This document shows positions 1 through 9,371 of a DNA stretch of 64,000 nt, in pieces. Below the pieces are notes generated by a model. The model searched no databases, was not told the DNA's origin, and saw only the letters and a list, made by a program, of their open reading frames with translations. The stretch's first letter is position 1, and each line of letters starts with the position of its first letter. Both the position numbers and the translations under genes were made by a program. This stretch comes from Aquirhabdus sp. (lineage in GTDB: Bacteria > Pseudomonadota > Gammaproteobacteria > Pseudomonadales > Moraxellaceae): NCBI GenBank assembly GCA_030149815.1, contig JASLHI010000045.1:5263-69262 (forward strand), in the 5' to 3' direction.

Positions 1-54
1 TTGCGCTTATATATTCGTCTTCTCGCAATTCATTATTTAACACGCCACCAATCA

Positions 55-921
55 CTAAGTCCGCCAAATTCGCGGATAACCTTCGGCAAGACCAAACCAT
101 TCACGACGTAGACGCGCTCTCACCGCAGCCAAACTATCGAGACATTCTGTCGCTTTACTCCCAAGGTAACGTGCAATCACGACTCCATCCAATCGTGAAA
201 TAGCCACAGGTAAATGCAGCTGCACTAACATTTCACGCAACTGTTCAATCTGCATATCTAGCATATCTGCACTAAATATATTCTCTGGTGGAACTGCCCA
301 TAAAGTGCCTAAAATTGTATGACCATGCAATCCTAACGGTGATTGCAACCAACGATCACCACCTTCCAAAAGCAGACTATCCGCCACTATCGGCTTTCCT
401 GACCGACGAATATCAATATAACTCGCATAATGTCCCTGCTCAAATCGCTCACCACGCGATTGACGCCCAAGTGTCAACATATCCAAGCCAATAAACCCTG
501 ACTGTGGCGCAAGATCAATCTCAAATTTACTCATCGCGCGAGCTTGATTAAATAAAATAATATCTTGTGGTAACCATTCTAAAATGCCGTTCCCTTCGAC
601 ATTTAAACGAATATGTTGAGTAGCAGTGCGTCCATCACTACCATACCATTTACCCGAGCCAGGCGTCGTAAGCACAACATGAGCATCAGAATGAACAAGA
701 ACTGAAATATCAAGTTGATCACCACCGACCATTCCTGCTGGAGGGTGAACAATCAACGTATGGCATATATGATCGTCTTCAGGCCAAAGACACTTTTGAA
801 TACGAATAGGACCTTGATGTCGACGCTGTACTGGAACGGTTCTTTGTCCATCATGTGCGTATGCTAATTCTAAGCAAGCATGCCAACTTTGATTATGAAT
901 TGGACTCACTAATACAGTCAT
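55..921 (-). CDS. ureD: Urease accessory protein UreD
   Basis: UreD (UreH) is part of the UreD-UreF-UreG complex that carboxylates the active-site lysine of apo-urease and inserts nickel in the cytoplasm. The 288-residue length is typical. The family signature is visible: a PPAGMVGGD segment near residues 61-69, followed by a TPGSGKWYGS-type stretch in the 80s-90s, where UreD proteins usually have TTxxAxKxYR-like sequence. It reads leftward, and the urease structural genes would be expected just outside the window. Positions 1-54 hold no recognisable coding start. The nickel permease gene lies divergently upstream, which fits a metal-supply and assembly locus. The assignment is by recall of the family, not a search. 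Confidence 0.93.
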   Translation of the reverse strand: MTVLVSPIHNQSWHACLELAYAHDGQRTVPVQRRHQGPIRIQKCLWPEDDHICHTLIVHPPAGMVGGDQLDISVLVHSDAHVVLTTPGSGKWYGSDGRTATQHIRLNVEGNGILEWLPQDIILFNQARAMSKFEIDLAPQSGFIGLDMLTLGRQSRGERFEQGHYASYIDIRRSGKPIVADSLLLEGGDRWLQSPLGLHGHTILGTLWAVPPENIFSADMLDMQIEQLREMLVQLHLPVAISRLDGVVIARYLGSKATECLDSLAAVRARLRREWFGLAEGYPRIWRT

Positions 922-1136
922 GGATACGCCCTAATATTTTTTAAAATAATCCGATCATGATTCAATAATCAATCCTTTGAATATATATGCAAACCATTCA
1001 CCAAAAATAGATCTACTCCGTAAAAACTCAAAAAACACCGTCATTTGACGTATCCAATTTACATAATCACTCATCTACACTTGCTGACATAATCAGGTGT
1101 TATTGGTCAAACATTCACATTGTATTTTAAGTACTT

Positions 1137-2207
1137 ATGGCATCACATACTCTCAAAAGTGCACTGAACGAAATCTTTTGTGAAAGCGCTAATAATCTTC
1201 GCCATAAAGTCATAGGTTTATATAGCCTACTTATTTTATTTAATATTTTGGCGTGGGTTTGGGCTTTTAGCGCATTTCAGGCCTACCCAATTTTAATGGG
1301 TACAGCATTAATGGCATATGGTTTTGGTTTACGTCATGCTGTTGATGCAGATCATATTGCTGCAATTGATAATGTCACTCGTAAATTAGTTCAAGATGGA
1401 CGTCGCCCTGTCAGCATCGGTCTCATGTTCTCTCTTGGACATTCAACCATCGTCATCGTCATGACAGCGATTGTTGCGCTCACTAATCTAGCACTCCAAC
1501 ATCGTTTTGAAGCATTTAAATCTTTTGGCAGCGTCACAGGAACGGTGATTTCAACGACATTTTTGCTCGCCATAGCCTTGATTAACCTCATATCTCTCAG
1601 TGGCATCATACAAGCATATCGACGGATTAGTTCAGATAAAACGCATTCTGAAGATTCAAATGCATTTATATTTAATGGCGGTATTCTCTCTCGTTTGTTC
1701 AAGCCGATGTTTAAATTAATCCATAAGAGCTGGCATATGTACTTTTTAGGTCTCTTATTTGGTTTAGGTTTTGATACAGCAACAGAAATTGGTCTCATGG
1801 GAATTTCAGCCGCGTCATCGGCTCAAGGAATGTCAGTCTGGTCAATTATGATTTTTCCGATCTTATTTACTGCTGGCATGACGTTGATTGATACAACGGA
1901 TAGCATCATGATGCTCGGAGCTTATGGTTGGGCTTTTATTAAACCTATTCGTAAAATTTATTACAATATAACTATCACGGCACTCTCAATACTTGTGGCT
2001 CTGGTTATTGCTGGAATCGAAGGATTAGGATTGATCGGGGACAAATTAGAAATGAAAGGGATATTTTGGAGTTGGATTGGATCACTCAACGATAATTTCG
2101 GTGTAATTGGTTATACGATTATCGGTTTATTCTTAATGTGCTGGATCGTCTCATTCATCACGTACAAATGGCTAAGACTCGACTCTCTTGAAGTTAAAGT
2201 TGATTAA
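1137..2207 (+). CDS. NiCoT-family nickel/cobalt permease (HoxN/NixA type)
   Basis: This inner-membrane secondary transporter imports Ni2+ and/or Co2+. The diagnostic H-x4-D-H motif is present in helix II (H67, D72, H73 within GLRHAVDADH). The other family signatures are also there: FSLGHST near residue 100, a LFGLGFDTATEIGL block near 203-216 and FTAGMTLIDTTDS near 240. About eight hydrophobic segments and 356 residues match the family. It is divergent from ureD with 215 bp between them, so the likely role is nickel supply for urease. The ion preference between nickel and cobalt cannot be read from the sequence. No obvious nickel-repressor site was recognised in the intergenic region. Confidence 0.92.
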   Translation: MASHTLKSALNEIFCESANNLRHKVIGLYSLLILFNILAWVWAFSAFQAYPILMGTALMAYGFGLRHAVDADHIAAIDNVTRKLVQDGRRPVSIGLMFSLGHSTIVIVMTAIVALTNLALQHRFEAFKSFGSVTGTVISTTFLLAIALINLISLSGIIQAYRRISSDKTHSEDSNAFIFNGGILSRLFKPMFKLIHKSWHMYFLGLLFGLGFDTATEIGLMGISAASSAQGMSVWSIMIFPILFTAGMTLIDTTDSIMMLGAYGWAFIKPIRKIYYNITITALSILVALVIAGIEGLGLIGDKLEMKGIFWSWIGSLNDNFGVIGYTIIGLFLMCWIVSFITYKWLRLDSLEVKVD

Positions 2208-2245
2208 TTTGTCTTTCCAATTATTGGAAAATTATAAAATTTGAC

Positions 2246-2431
2246 ATGGGTCAATTACTTGCAGGCTCAGTTTTATCATCAATCATTCTCGTGCGTGAAG
2301 GTCATAAAACTTGGCGTGAAGCTGGAAGTGATGCTGCTGAACTCGTTCTCTATGCACTTGGAGTTCCACGTCATGAAGCCAGAGCTATTTCGCAAATAGA
2401 GCTTCCGCCTCTACCGAAATTGAACAACTGA
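2246..2431 (+). pseudogene. 3' remnant of a TetR-family regulator (61 codons)
   Basis: This short open frame begins ATGGGTCAATTA and ends 12 codons after an ALGVPRHEA segment. Its last 30 residues closely match the C-terminus of the intact TetR regulator encoded at 5124-5780: AELVLYALGVPRHEA here versus AEMVLKALGLPSSEA there, both followed by a few residues and a proline-rich end (ELPPLPKLNN versus LPLPILN). No helix-turn-helix segment is encoded upstream, and there is no clear ribosome binding site. I therefore read it as the surviving end of a regulator gene left by a deletion or rearrangement. It could instead be a small expressed protein. The relationship was noticed by eye and not scored. 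Confidence 0.5.
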
Positions 2432-2616
2432 GCAATTTTGGTGTTGGAACCGTTGATGGAAACACCTGCTATCCATAGCATATTTCGAACAGAAAACAGT
2501 CTAAGTTCATCTCGATATAACTGGGATGAACGATATATCACTCAGAAATTCGTGAAAAAATAGCACTGTATTGGTTTTATTTACTTAATTGTTCTTAATC
2601 TTTGATCATTATTGTC

Positions 2617-4719
2617 TTAGCTCAGTTTCTCTGATTTAACGAGTTGCACAAAATCCTCAACTGGCAAAGGTTTGCTAAACAAATAGCCTTGGTAAGAATT
2701 ACAACCTGCACCAGATAAAAAGACTTTTTGTGCTTCAGTTTCGACACCTTCCGCGATCACATCGAGACCCAGACTGTGCGCGAGCGCGACAACAGTTTTT
2801 GCAATGGCAGCATCGTTTGGGTCAGATAAAACCTCACGCACAAATGATTGATCGATTTTTAATTGGTCAAGTGGAAGTCTTTTTAGATATGCTAGTGAAG
2901 AATAACCAGTTCCAAAATCGTCAAGTGAAAAGCACACACCTACCTTTTTCAAGGCATTCATTTTTTCGGCAATCTCCTTTGCGTCGCTTGCTAATACGCT
3001 TTCAGTCAATTCAAGCTTTAGACGAACTGGATTTACACCCGTACTATCCAAAATTGATAGCACAAGATCGACAAAGTCTGGCTGGCTGAATTGACGTACA
3101 CTGACATTGACTGCGAGTGATACCCGACTCATGATTGGATCAGTAGCCCAAGCGGCTAATTGAGAACAAGCTGTTTCTAAAACCCATTTCCCCAATTGCA
3201 CGATCAACCCTGTTTCCTCTGCCACAGGTATAAACTCTACTGGTGGGATCATGCCCTTTTCTGGATGCTGCCAACGAGTCAGAACCTCTGCTCCTAAAAT
3301 TCCTAGTTTGTCAGTTACTTGTGCTTGATAATACAACATGAGCTGTTTGTGATCTAATGCCTTCAGTAAGTCTCTTTCCATCGATGTACGTGCTAGGACA
3401 GAAGCTTCCATATCAGGATCATAGAAGCGAATCACACCACGTCCAGCCCCTTTTGCACGGTACAAAGCGAGATCAACTTGTTTTAATATGTCTTCGTTGG
3501 CAGCGGCAGAGTTACTGAACAATGTAGCACCAATACTAGCTGTACATTGGTACCAGTCTTGGCCCAAAAAGAATTTTTGTTTTACTGCGGCTAGTAATTT
3601 TTTGGCGATAAAATTGACATGAGCTGCCGCACTGCTTTCTTCTGATGATAAATTAGCAAGAATTATGATAAATTCGTCGCCGCCCAGACGAGATACGGTA
3701 TCGTCCTTGCGGATACAAAGCTTGAGTCTTTCCGCGATCTCTACCAAGAATAAATCGCCAGCACCATGCCCCCATGTATCATTGATGGCTCTAAAATTAT
3801 CAAGATCAATCAACAACACACCGCCATACATATCAGTTCGCAAACTCGCTACCAGCGCATGCTTTAAACGGTCGTACATCAGCGTACGATTCGGCAATCC
3901 AGTTAACTGATCAAAATAAGCTAATTCCCGTATCTTGTCTTCTGCCTGCTTACTTAAGGTGATGTCTTCGACAATTGACCAGATATAGGGTTGCCCATCA
4001 TGTGCAGTAGACAATACGGCATTTAGTCGAACTGGAACGACGCTTCCATCTTTACGCATGTATTCTTTTTCATATGGGCCGTATCGACCTGTATGTAACA
4101 GGCTTTCTATTTGACGTTCTTCATCGACTTCGAATTTCCTGAAAGATAAATCCCAATAGTTAAGCGTATTTAAGTCGTCCTCAGAGTAGCCAAAAATTTG
4201 CTGAAAGGCTTCATTGACTGTTAAGAAACGTCCCTTCATATCGGTCATCGCGATTCCTAATGGAGAGAGTTCGAATAGATGTAGCAGTTTTTCTTCTTGT
4301 TCACGCAATGATTTTTCAATCTTTATTCGTTCGCTGATATCACGTATAGAGCAGACTACAAAGCTGCCTTGCCCAGTCACAAATTGGTTCAAACCAATTT
4401 CTACATCGCACTCGCTGCCGTCCTTTCGCAGTGCTTTTATTTCACGATGCTGCCCCATCAATCTTGCACTTGGTGCTTCACCGTAGTGATTTCGTAATTT
4501 TGGATGATTTTCGCGATAACGCATCGGCATGAGCGATTCCACTTGCATTCCGACGATTTCATTCGATGTATATCCGAGCAAATGCTTTATATGCTTGCTG
4601 GCCATCACAATAATTCCACTTTCATCAACAATTAGTAAGACATCTGGACCTGCATCAAAGATTGCATAAAAAGTTGCTTCAGTTGCGGGCAGTTCCATCG
4701 AAAAGGTATTTTTGTGCAT
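2617..4719 (-). CDS. PAS-PAS-GGDEF-EAL cyclic-di-GMP signalling protein
   Basis: This soluble two-domain-output protein is predicted to make and/or degrade cyclic-di-GMP in response to a PAS-sensed signal. Two PAS domains occupy roughly residues 15-130 and 140-260. A GGDEF domain follows with an intact RLGGDEF active site, then a C-terminal EAL domain. The EAL signature reads EVL (GAEVLTRW), but the catalytic glutamate, LELTES, LDDFGTGYSS, LKIDQSF and IAEGVET motifs are present, so phosphodiesterase activity looks possible. No transmembrane helix is seen. I place the start at the ATG at 4719, where GAAAGGA lies 8 bases upstream. An ATG eight codons earlier (4743) lacks a good ribosome site. 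The gene stands alone. Confidence 0.92.
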   Translation of the reverse strand: MHKNTFSMELPATEATFYAIFDAGPDVLLIVDESGIIVMASKHIKHLLGYTSNEIVGMQVESLMPMRYRENHPKLRNHYGEAPSARLMGQHREIKALRKDGSECDVEIGLNQFVTGQGSFVVCSIRDISERIKIEKSLREQEEKLLHLFELSPLGIAMTDMKGRFLTVNEAFQQIFGYSEDDLNTLNYWDLSFRKFEVDEERQIESLLHTGRYGPYEKEYMRKDGSVVPVRLNAVLSTAHDGQPYIWSIVEDITLSKQAEDKIRELAYFDQLTGLPNRTLMYDRLKHALVASLRTDMYGGVLLIDLDNFRAINDTWGHGAGDLFLVEIAERLKLCIRKDDTVSRLGGDEFIIILANLSSEESSAAAHVNFIAKKLLAAVKQKFFLGQDWYQCTASIGATLFSNSAAANEDILKQVDLALYRAKGAGRGVIRFYDPDMEASVLARTSMERDLLKALDHKQLMLYYQAQVTDKLGILGAEVLTRWQHPEKGMIPPVEFIPVAEETGLIVQLGKWVLETACSQLAAWATDPIMSRVSLAVNVSVRQFSQPDFVDLVLSILDSTGVNPVRLKLELTESVLASDAKEIAEKMNALKKVGVCFSLDDFGTGYSSLAYLKRLPLDQLKIDQSFVREVLSDPNDAAIAKTVVALAHSLGLDVIAEGVETEAQKVFLSGAGCNSYQGYLFSKPLPVEDFVQLVKSEKLS

Positions 4720-4743
4720 ATTATTGATCCTTTCAATTATCAT

Positions 4744-5123
4744 CCTTGGACTTTTTTTTAAAGCATACTCTCATTAATACATTAATGCTGTTTTAAAGCC
4801 CTAAAAGTGATCAAATATTTTTCAAATCCATATTGAAATTATACTCAGTTTTCAGTGGAAGCTTAGCCGCTTTCTATGCGAATAAGCGTGTTCCACATCT
4901 ATAGTCTGTTGATGGGCCTGCTTACGCATGGCGCAGGCTCATCTATTTTTAAAGGTGAACTACAGTATTCCTTTTCTCTTATCTTCGGTTGACTTGAGTA
5001 ACGGAGGTGACTTGAACAAACGCTCTGGCTGGAGCGGATGAGTTAGTTCGTTGGCGGTTGTCCCATGCTAAAAGATAAAATCTACTGATTCTCTTTGTCT
5101 TGTGATCTATGGAATGAATTGAT
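4744..5123. other. Gene-free spacer with a GC-richer block and a strong hairpin
   Basis: This 380-bp stretch lies between the GGDEF-EAL gene and the TetR gene. Its middle part is richer in G+C than usual spacers here (31 of 60 bases in 4981-5040). An 11-bp stem with one G-U pair (4911-4921 with 4933-4943) is followed by TATTTTT on the plus strand and resembles a terminator, although no plus-strand gene precedes it. On the minus strand two short open stretches look coding-like but match nothing I recognise (about 5050-4950 and 4938-4862). It may hold a decayed gene, a repeat or an RNA. Confidence 0.4.
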
Positions 5124-5780
5124 TTAATTCAGTATTGGCAATGGTAAATGTGCAATACGATGTGCTTCACTTGATGGCAATCCAAGTGCTTTCAGAACCA
5201 TCTCTGCAAGTTTAATGTCATGATCAACAACACCTTGACCTTCGACAATGCTGTGCATTGCGCCAATCGCACAAGATACAACGAGTGCTAATGCGACATT
5301 TTCATCACTATAGACAAAAGATCCTTGTTTTCGCCCAATCTGTAAATCGTTCAGAACGTTAGCGGCTACTGCAGATCTTATTCCTTCATCATAGTGAATC
5401 ACATGGATAACTGCATTTGCCCAAGCTGGATCAACGATCGCATGACGCACAAACATTCGTACACCAATAGACATACGCTGAGCACCGCTTTCAACGCCTG
5501 TACTGAGAAGTGAAATGCCTTGTGAAAATTGATCAGCGAGTGCGATTCCTACGGCTTCAAGAACTTCCTCTCGAGTCTTAAAATAGTTGTAAATCGTTCC
5601 GTGTGATACGTTAGCTTCGTCAGCTAATTCATTCAGAGTAAGTTCGCCAACTCCTTTTTTTGCATAGATTCTGAGTGCCGCATCGACCAATGTTTGGCGT
5701 GTTCTCGCTTTCTTTTTATGACCACGAGTCAACTGTTCAGTTAGCGCTTTTTCACCATCAATGGCGATTGTTGTTGACAT
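5124..5780 (-). CDS. TetR-family transcriptional regulator of the aromatic operon
   Basis: A 218-residue one-component repressor. The N-terminal helix-turn-helix is clear (LTLNELADEANVSHGTIYNYF, about residues 46-66), followed by an all-helical ligand-binding domain of unknown ligand. I chose the ATG at 5780 because AGGT lies 9 bases upstream. A longer frame reaching 5834 would overlap the preceding gene and has no ribosome site. It is the last gene of a five-gene minus-strand operon, 46 bp after the flavin hydroxylase, so it probably autoregulates with the pathway it controls. The likely operator is the palindrome at 11483-11506. The ligand may be the aromatic substrate or a CoA thioester. 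Confidence 0.88.
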   Translation of the reverse strand: MSTTIAIDGEKALTEQLTRGHKKKARTRQTLVDAALRIYAKKGVGELTLNELADEANVSHGTIYNYFKTREEVLEAVGIALADQFSQGISLLSTGVESGAQRMSIGVRMFVRHAIVDPAWANAVIHVIHYDEGIRSAVAANVLNDLQIGRKQGSFVYSDENVALALVVSCAIGAMHSIVEGQGVVDHDIKLAEMVLKALGLPSSEAHRIAHLPLPILN

Positions 5781-5826
5781 GAATTTACCTAAATGTTTAA
5801 AAGCTACAGAATATGATAATAAAAAC

Positions 5827-7413
5827 TTACCCATTAATCATCTGAATAGATTGATTCATCATATCCACGATATTTTTAGGTGAGCCATCAATCATGATGA
5901 CACGATCTGGACGTGTAATAATGACCCAATCTTGCTGTATTTCTCGAATGAAATCAGTGATACAAACCGCAGTATTTGAATTTCTCTTGAAAGCATCATC
6001 ATTGTTTGCTAAGTGTAGGAACTGCCCACCAATTTTTGTCCACTGATCTTGAGCGGCTTTGTCTAACGCCGCTACAGGATCAAAACCAACGCCAATCATC
6101 GTGAACGTATCGCCGAGTATGTCATCACTGAGACATGTATCACCTGGTGTTTTCACTTTGCCTTGAGAAATTTGTCCACCACGTGGCAATTTGTACTGTG
6201 CTGAACCTTTGATAAATAAGCCTTGCTGGAAGCGATTTGCAGGCTTGATTTTCAGTTCTTCAAAAAATGATCTGGCAGCAGGGATTAGCCGAATTGATTT
6301 CATTGCACCATGTACAGCAATGGCTAATGGCGCATTTCTAGGCATGACCAGATGTCCCATCATTTTTGCTAACTCAATCATTTTCTTGGCATGCGGTCTT
6401 CTTTCCTGATCGTAACTATCTAAAATTTTTGGAGAGGCGTATCCCTGTGTGACCCATGCTAGTTTCCACGCCAGATTAGCGACATCACGTAAGCCTGCGA
6501 CCAAACCTTGCCCTACAAACGGTGGCGTAATATGCGCTGCATCTCCAACCAAAAAGACACGACCTTGCTGGAAACTGTCACAGCACCGTGCATGAAAACG
6601 ATAGACTGCATGACGTTCTATACTGAGATCTTTTGCATCGATCCAAGGTGCCAATAATTCTGCAATTTTGTTTGGGTTTTCCATTTCTTCACGCGTTTCG
6701 CCAGATTGCAGCATAAACTCCCAACGTTCGCGTCCACCTGGTGCTGGCATATGTGGTGTTGGACGATGAGGATCACAAATGAATTCGATATGATCAATCG
6801 CTTTGTTTTGGCGTTTATTGGCATCAATAATCAACCAATCTTCTGCGTAAGTTTGACCTTGAAAATCCTGACCAATGAGCGTGCGAACTTTGGAACTAGC
6901 ACCATCCGCGCCGATCAGATATTTAGCCTTAATCTTGAAGATGTCACCCTGCTCGTTCTGTAATCTGGCCATCACTTCATTTTCTGCTTGAGTGAAATCG
7001 ATTAACTCAATCCCACTTAGGCTTTCTACATGTGCAAATGTTGCAACTTGCTTACGTAAAGCATGTTCTAAATCAGGCTGATAAAATGTCACTAATTTTG
7101 GATGGCCATCAATTTTTCCTTCTACATTCACCCGTCCAAATTGACCCACATAAGGGCAATGCATTTTGACTTCTGGAATGACGATTTTTTCAAAGGCATC
7201 TTCAGGTAAACCAATCATTTGCAGAATTCTAAGAGCCTCGTTATCTAACGCAATTGCACGTGGCATCATTAAAATGTCTGAGACTTTATCGATAACTAGT
7301 GTTTGCACACCATAGCGACCTAATAGCGCTGCGAATGCCGCACCCACAGGCCCATATCCTACGATGAGTACATCTGTAGTTTCTGGTACTGAAGTCAGGT
7401 TATTTGTCATCAT
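5827..7413 (-). CDS. FAD-dependent aromatic hydroxylase, MhpA-like
   Basis: A class A flavoprotein monooxygenase predicted to hydroxylate a phenolic ring ortho to an existing hydroxyl, using NAD(P)H and O2 to give a catechol or hydroquinone. The 528-residue protein carries the N-terminal FAD-binding GYGPVG loop (residues 19-24), the central IGADGASSKVR motif and the VGDAAHITPPFVGQG motif. The overall pattern is closest to 3-(3-hydroxyphenyl)propionate hydroxylase (MhpA). It sits 19 bp after the acyl-CoA synthetase and before the TetR gene in a catabolic operon containing an extradiol-type dioxygenase. The exact substrate is not deducible: hydroxyphenylpropanoids, alkyl phenols or related compounds are all possible. 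Confidence 0.88.
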   Translation of the reverse strand: MMTNNLTSVPETTDVLIVGYGPVGAAFAALLGRYGVQTLVIDKVSDILMMPRAIALDNEALRILQMIGLPEDAFEKIVIPEVKMHCPYVGQFGRVNVEGKIDGHPKLVTFYQPDLEHALRKQVATFAHVESLSGIELIDFTQAENEVMARLQNEQGDIFKIKAKYLIGADGASSKVRTLIGQDFQGQTYAEDWLIIDANKRQNKAIDHIEFICDPHRPTPHMPAPGGRERWEFMLQSGETREEMENPNKIAELLAPWIDAKDLSIERHAVYRFHARCCDSFQQGRVFLVGDAAHITPPFVGQGLVAGLRDVANLAWKLAWVTQGYASPKILDSYDQERRPHAKKMIELAKMMGHLVMPRNAPLAIAVHGAMKSIRLIPAARSFFEELKIKPANRFQQGLFIKGSAQYKLPRGGQISQGKVKTPGDTCLSDDILGDTFTMIGVGFDPVAALDKAAQDQWTKIGGQFLHLANNDDAFKRNSNTAVCITDFIREIQQDWVIITRPDRVIMIDGSPKNIVDMMNQSIQMING

Positions 7414-7432
7414 ACTAGTCTCGATTGATTAT

Positions 7433-9371
7433 TCAAAGATTGACGTAAAATGGAAATTGTCCAAGCACTTTTCTAACTTCTGGTTCACGAGTACGATCTT
7501 CCGACACTACATCAATGACTGTACCGCGCGACTTATCATCTCTTACCGTTAACGTACACCCAGCCAAATTCGCAGCATTTAAAGCTTCTGTGAGTGCTTG
7601 TTTAATTTGCAGATGCTTTAATGCTGGTTTAAATATTTTGCCGACAGCCGTTAATGGCATTTCTGCAATGATATGAATATGTTTAGGTAATGCTGCTCGC
7701 TCAGTAATCTGAGTTTCAAGGAATGAGCGTAATTCGCCCTCTGTTGCATTAGCGCCTGTTTTTAACTGAACATAGGCAATAGGTAGTTCACCCGCATGAG
7801 CATCGGGTCGCCCAACTGCAGCAGCAAGCTCCACGGCAGGATGCTTGTGTAATGGTTCTTCGATGAGAGCAGGATCAATGTTATGACCGCCTCGAATAAT
7901 CAGTTCCTTCTTTCGTCCTGTCAGGAAGAAATAACCTTCGGCGTCTTGCATCCCGAGATCACCTGTATTTAGCCACTGCTGACCATCTCCTAGATCTATC
8001 CATAGTCCTTTGTTTTGCTCAGGGATACGGTAGCCAGCAAAGACATTAGGTCCCGAAACGACTAAAACACCGACCTCCCCTGATTCACAATCGCCGATAT
8101 AATCGCCCTGCTCATCGAGTCGAATTGCTTTCATTTTCTGCGCTGGGATTCTTAATCCAATAGAACCAGCACGACGCTCACCCAAGGGTGGGTTAACGCT
8201 ACTGACACAGGTTGCTTCTGTAAGCCCATAGCCCTCTAAAATCTTTAAACCTGTACGATCTTGGAAATTGCGTAAAACCTCCACAGGTAATGGCGCAGCA
8301 CCACACAAACCATATTCCAGTGAATTGATTCGATGCTTAATCGGTATTTGTAATAACGACGCGTATAAAGTTGGAACACCACTGAAAAAGTTGATTTTGT
8401 GATACTCAACAATTTCCCAGAAACGTTTTACAACGCCATCACCACGATAGCCTTGAGGTGTACCCAAAATGACATGTGCACCTTTGGAAAACGGGAGTAA
8501 TCCTGTGACCAACACAGCATTCACATGAAATAGCGGCAAACCACAAAAAATATTTTTGCCTAAACCGACTCCATTACCAAGAAACTGAGCGGCACTCCAA
8601 GCATTGGCGACTTCATTGCGATGACGTCGCATGGCGATTTTTGGTGTTCCTGTGGTTCCTCCAGTACAAAAAAATGATGAGTAGTCATTGGCTGAAATGC
8701 GTCGTCCAGAAATTAGCTTGCGCTTGTTTTGTCGTTTTAATCCATGGTTAAAATCGTGAATACCAATATGCCGTGATAACGCGCCACGCACCCCTTGAAT
8801 ACCGTGCAGGCTGAATGCTTCGCGTTTTTGTAGTAGTTTAGCTGCAACGCCTTTGATGCCATGAACTTTGTCGGCGATATTGACCAAAACTACATGCTTT
8901 AACGACGTAACCTGCGGCAAGGCTTTAGCCATTTTTGGCCACAAATCTGTGCCTGGAAATGGCGCAAGCGTGACAACAATTGAAGCATTTGCGGCATTGA
9001 GTAACTCTGCTATTGCGGTAGATTCAAGTAGCGGATTGATTGCTGTCACGATTCCAGCCGCTTGCCCACCCCAAATTACGCAATGTGTCTCAGGCAGATT
9101 CGGTAAGACAAATGCAATCACTGTGTCTTTCGTTGCACCCAGACGGTAGAAGAAATTGGCTGTTTGCGTAATTCGCTCTAACAAAGTCTGATATGTCCAG
9201 ACTTCAGGTTTACGATGATCTTCAGTCCTTATAAAAAATGACAGCGCAGGTGCACGTGGATTGATTGCAGCACTGCGCCGAATCATTTTCGTAAGTACTT
9301 TCTGGTAGATCACGAGGCAGACCTTGTTTCTCCACTTGCAGAACATCGGCTTGGGTCGCTATTCCTTTCAT
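7433..9371 (-). CDS. AMP-forming acyl-CoA synthetase with apparent 5' frameshift
   Basis: This enzyme activates a carboxylic acid to its CoA thioester via an acyl-adenylate. The ATP loop TGGTTGTPK, the GYGLTEAT motif, the NTGDLG hinge and a C-terminal VGKIFKPALK lysine are present. The continuous frame can start only within 9346-9286, and the first 20 residues from 9346 make no sense. In the next frame, an ATG at 9371 encodes MKGIATQADVLQ...LPESTYE, the usual N-terminus of this subfamily, and joins the main frame at MIRRSAAI if one base of the TTTT run at 9286-9289 is removed. That start overlaps the stop of the upstream gene as ATGA. The restored product would be about 645 residues. The cause may be a sequencing error, a real mutation or slippage. 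Confidence 0.82.

Noticed and set aside
1391..1798. Long antisense frames inside the nickel permease and several other genes
   Set aside because: They mirror the codon pattern of the sense gene and have no ribosome sites or recognisable domains.
9287..9346. ATG at 9346 as the true start of the aromatic-operon synthetase
   Set aside because: The resulting 20 residues resemble nothing, whereas the overlapping frame encodes the conserved STYE-type N-terminus.
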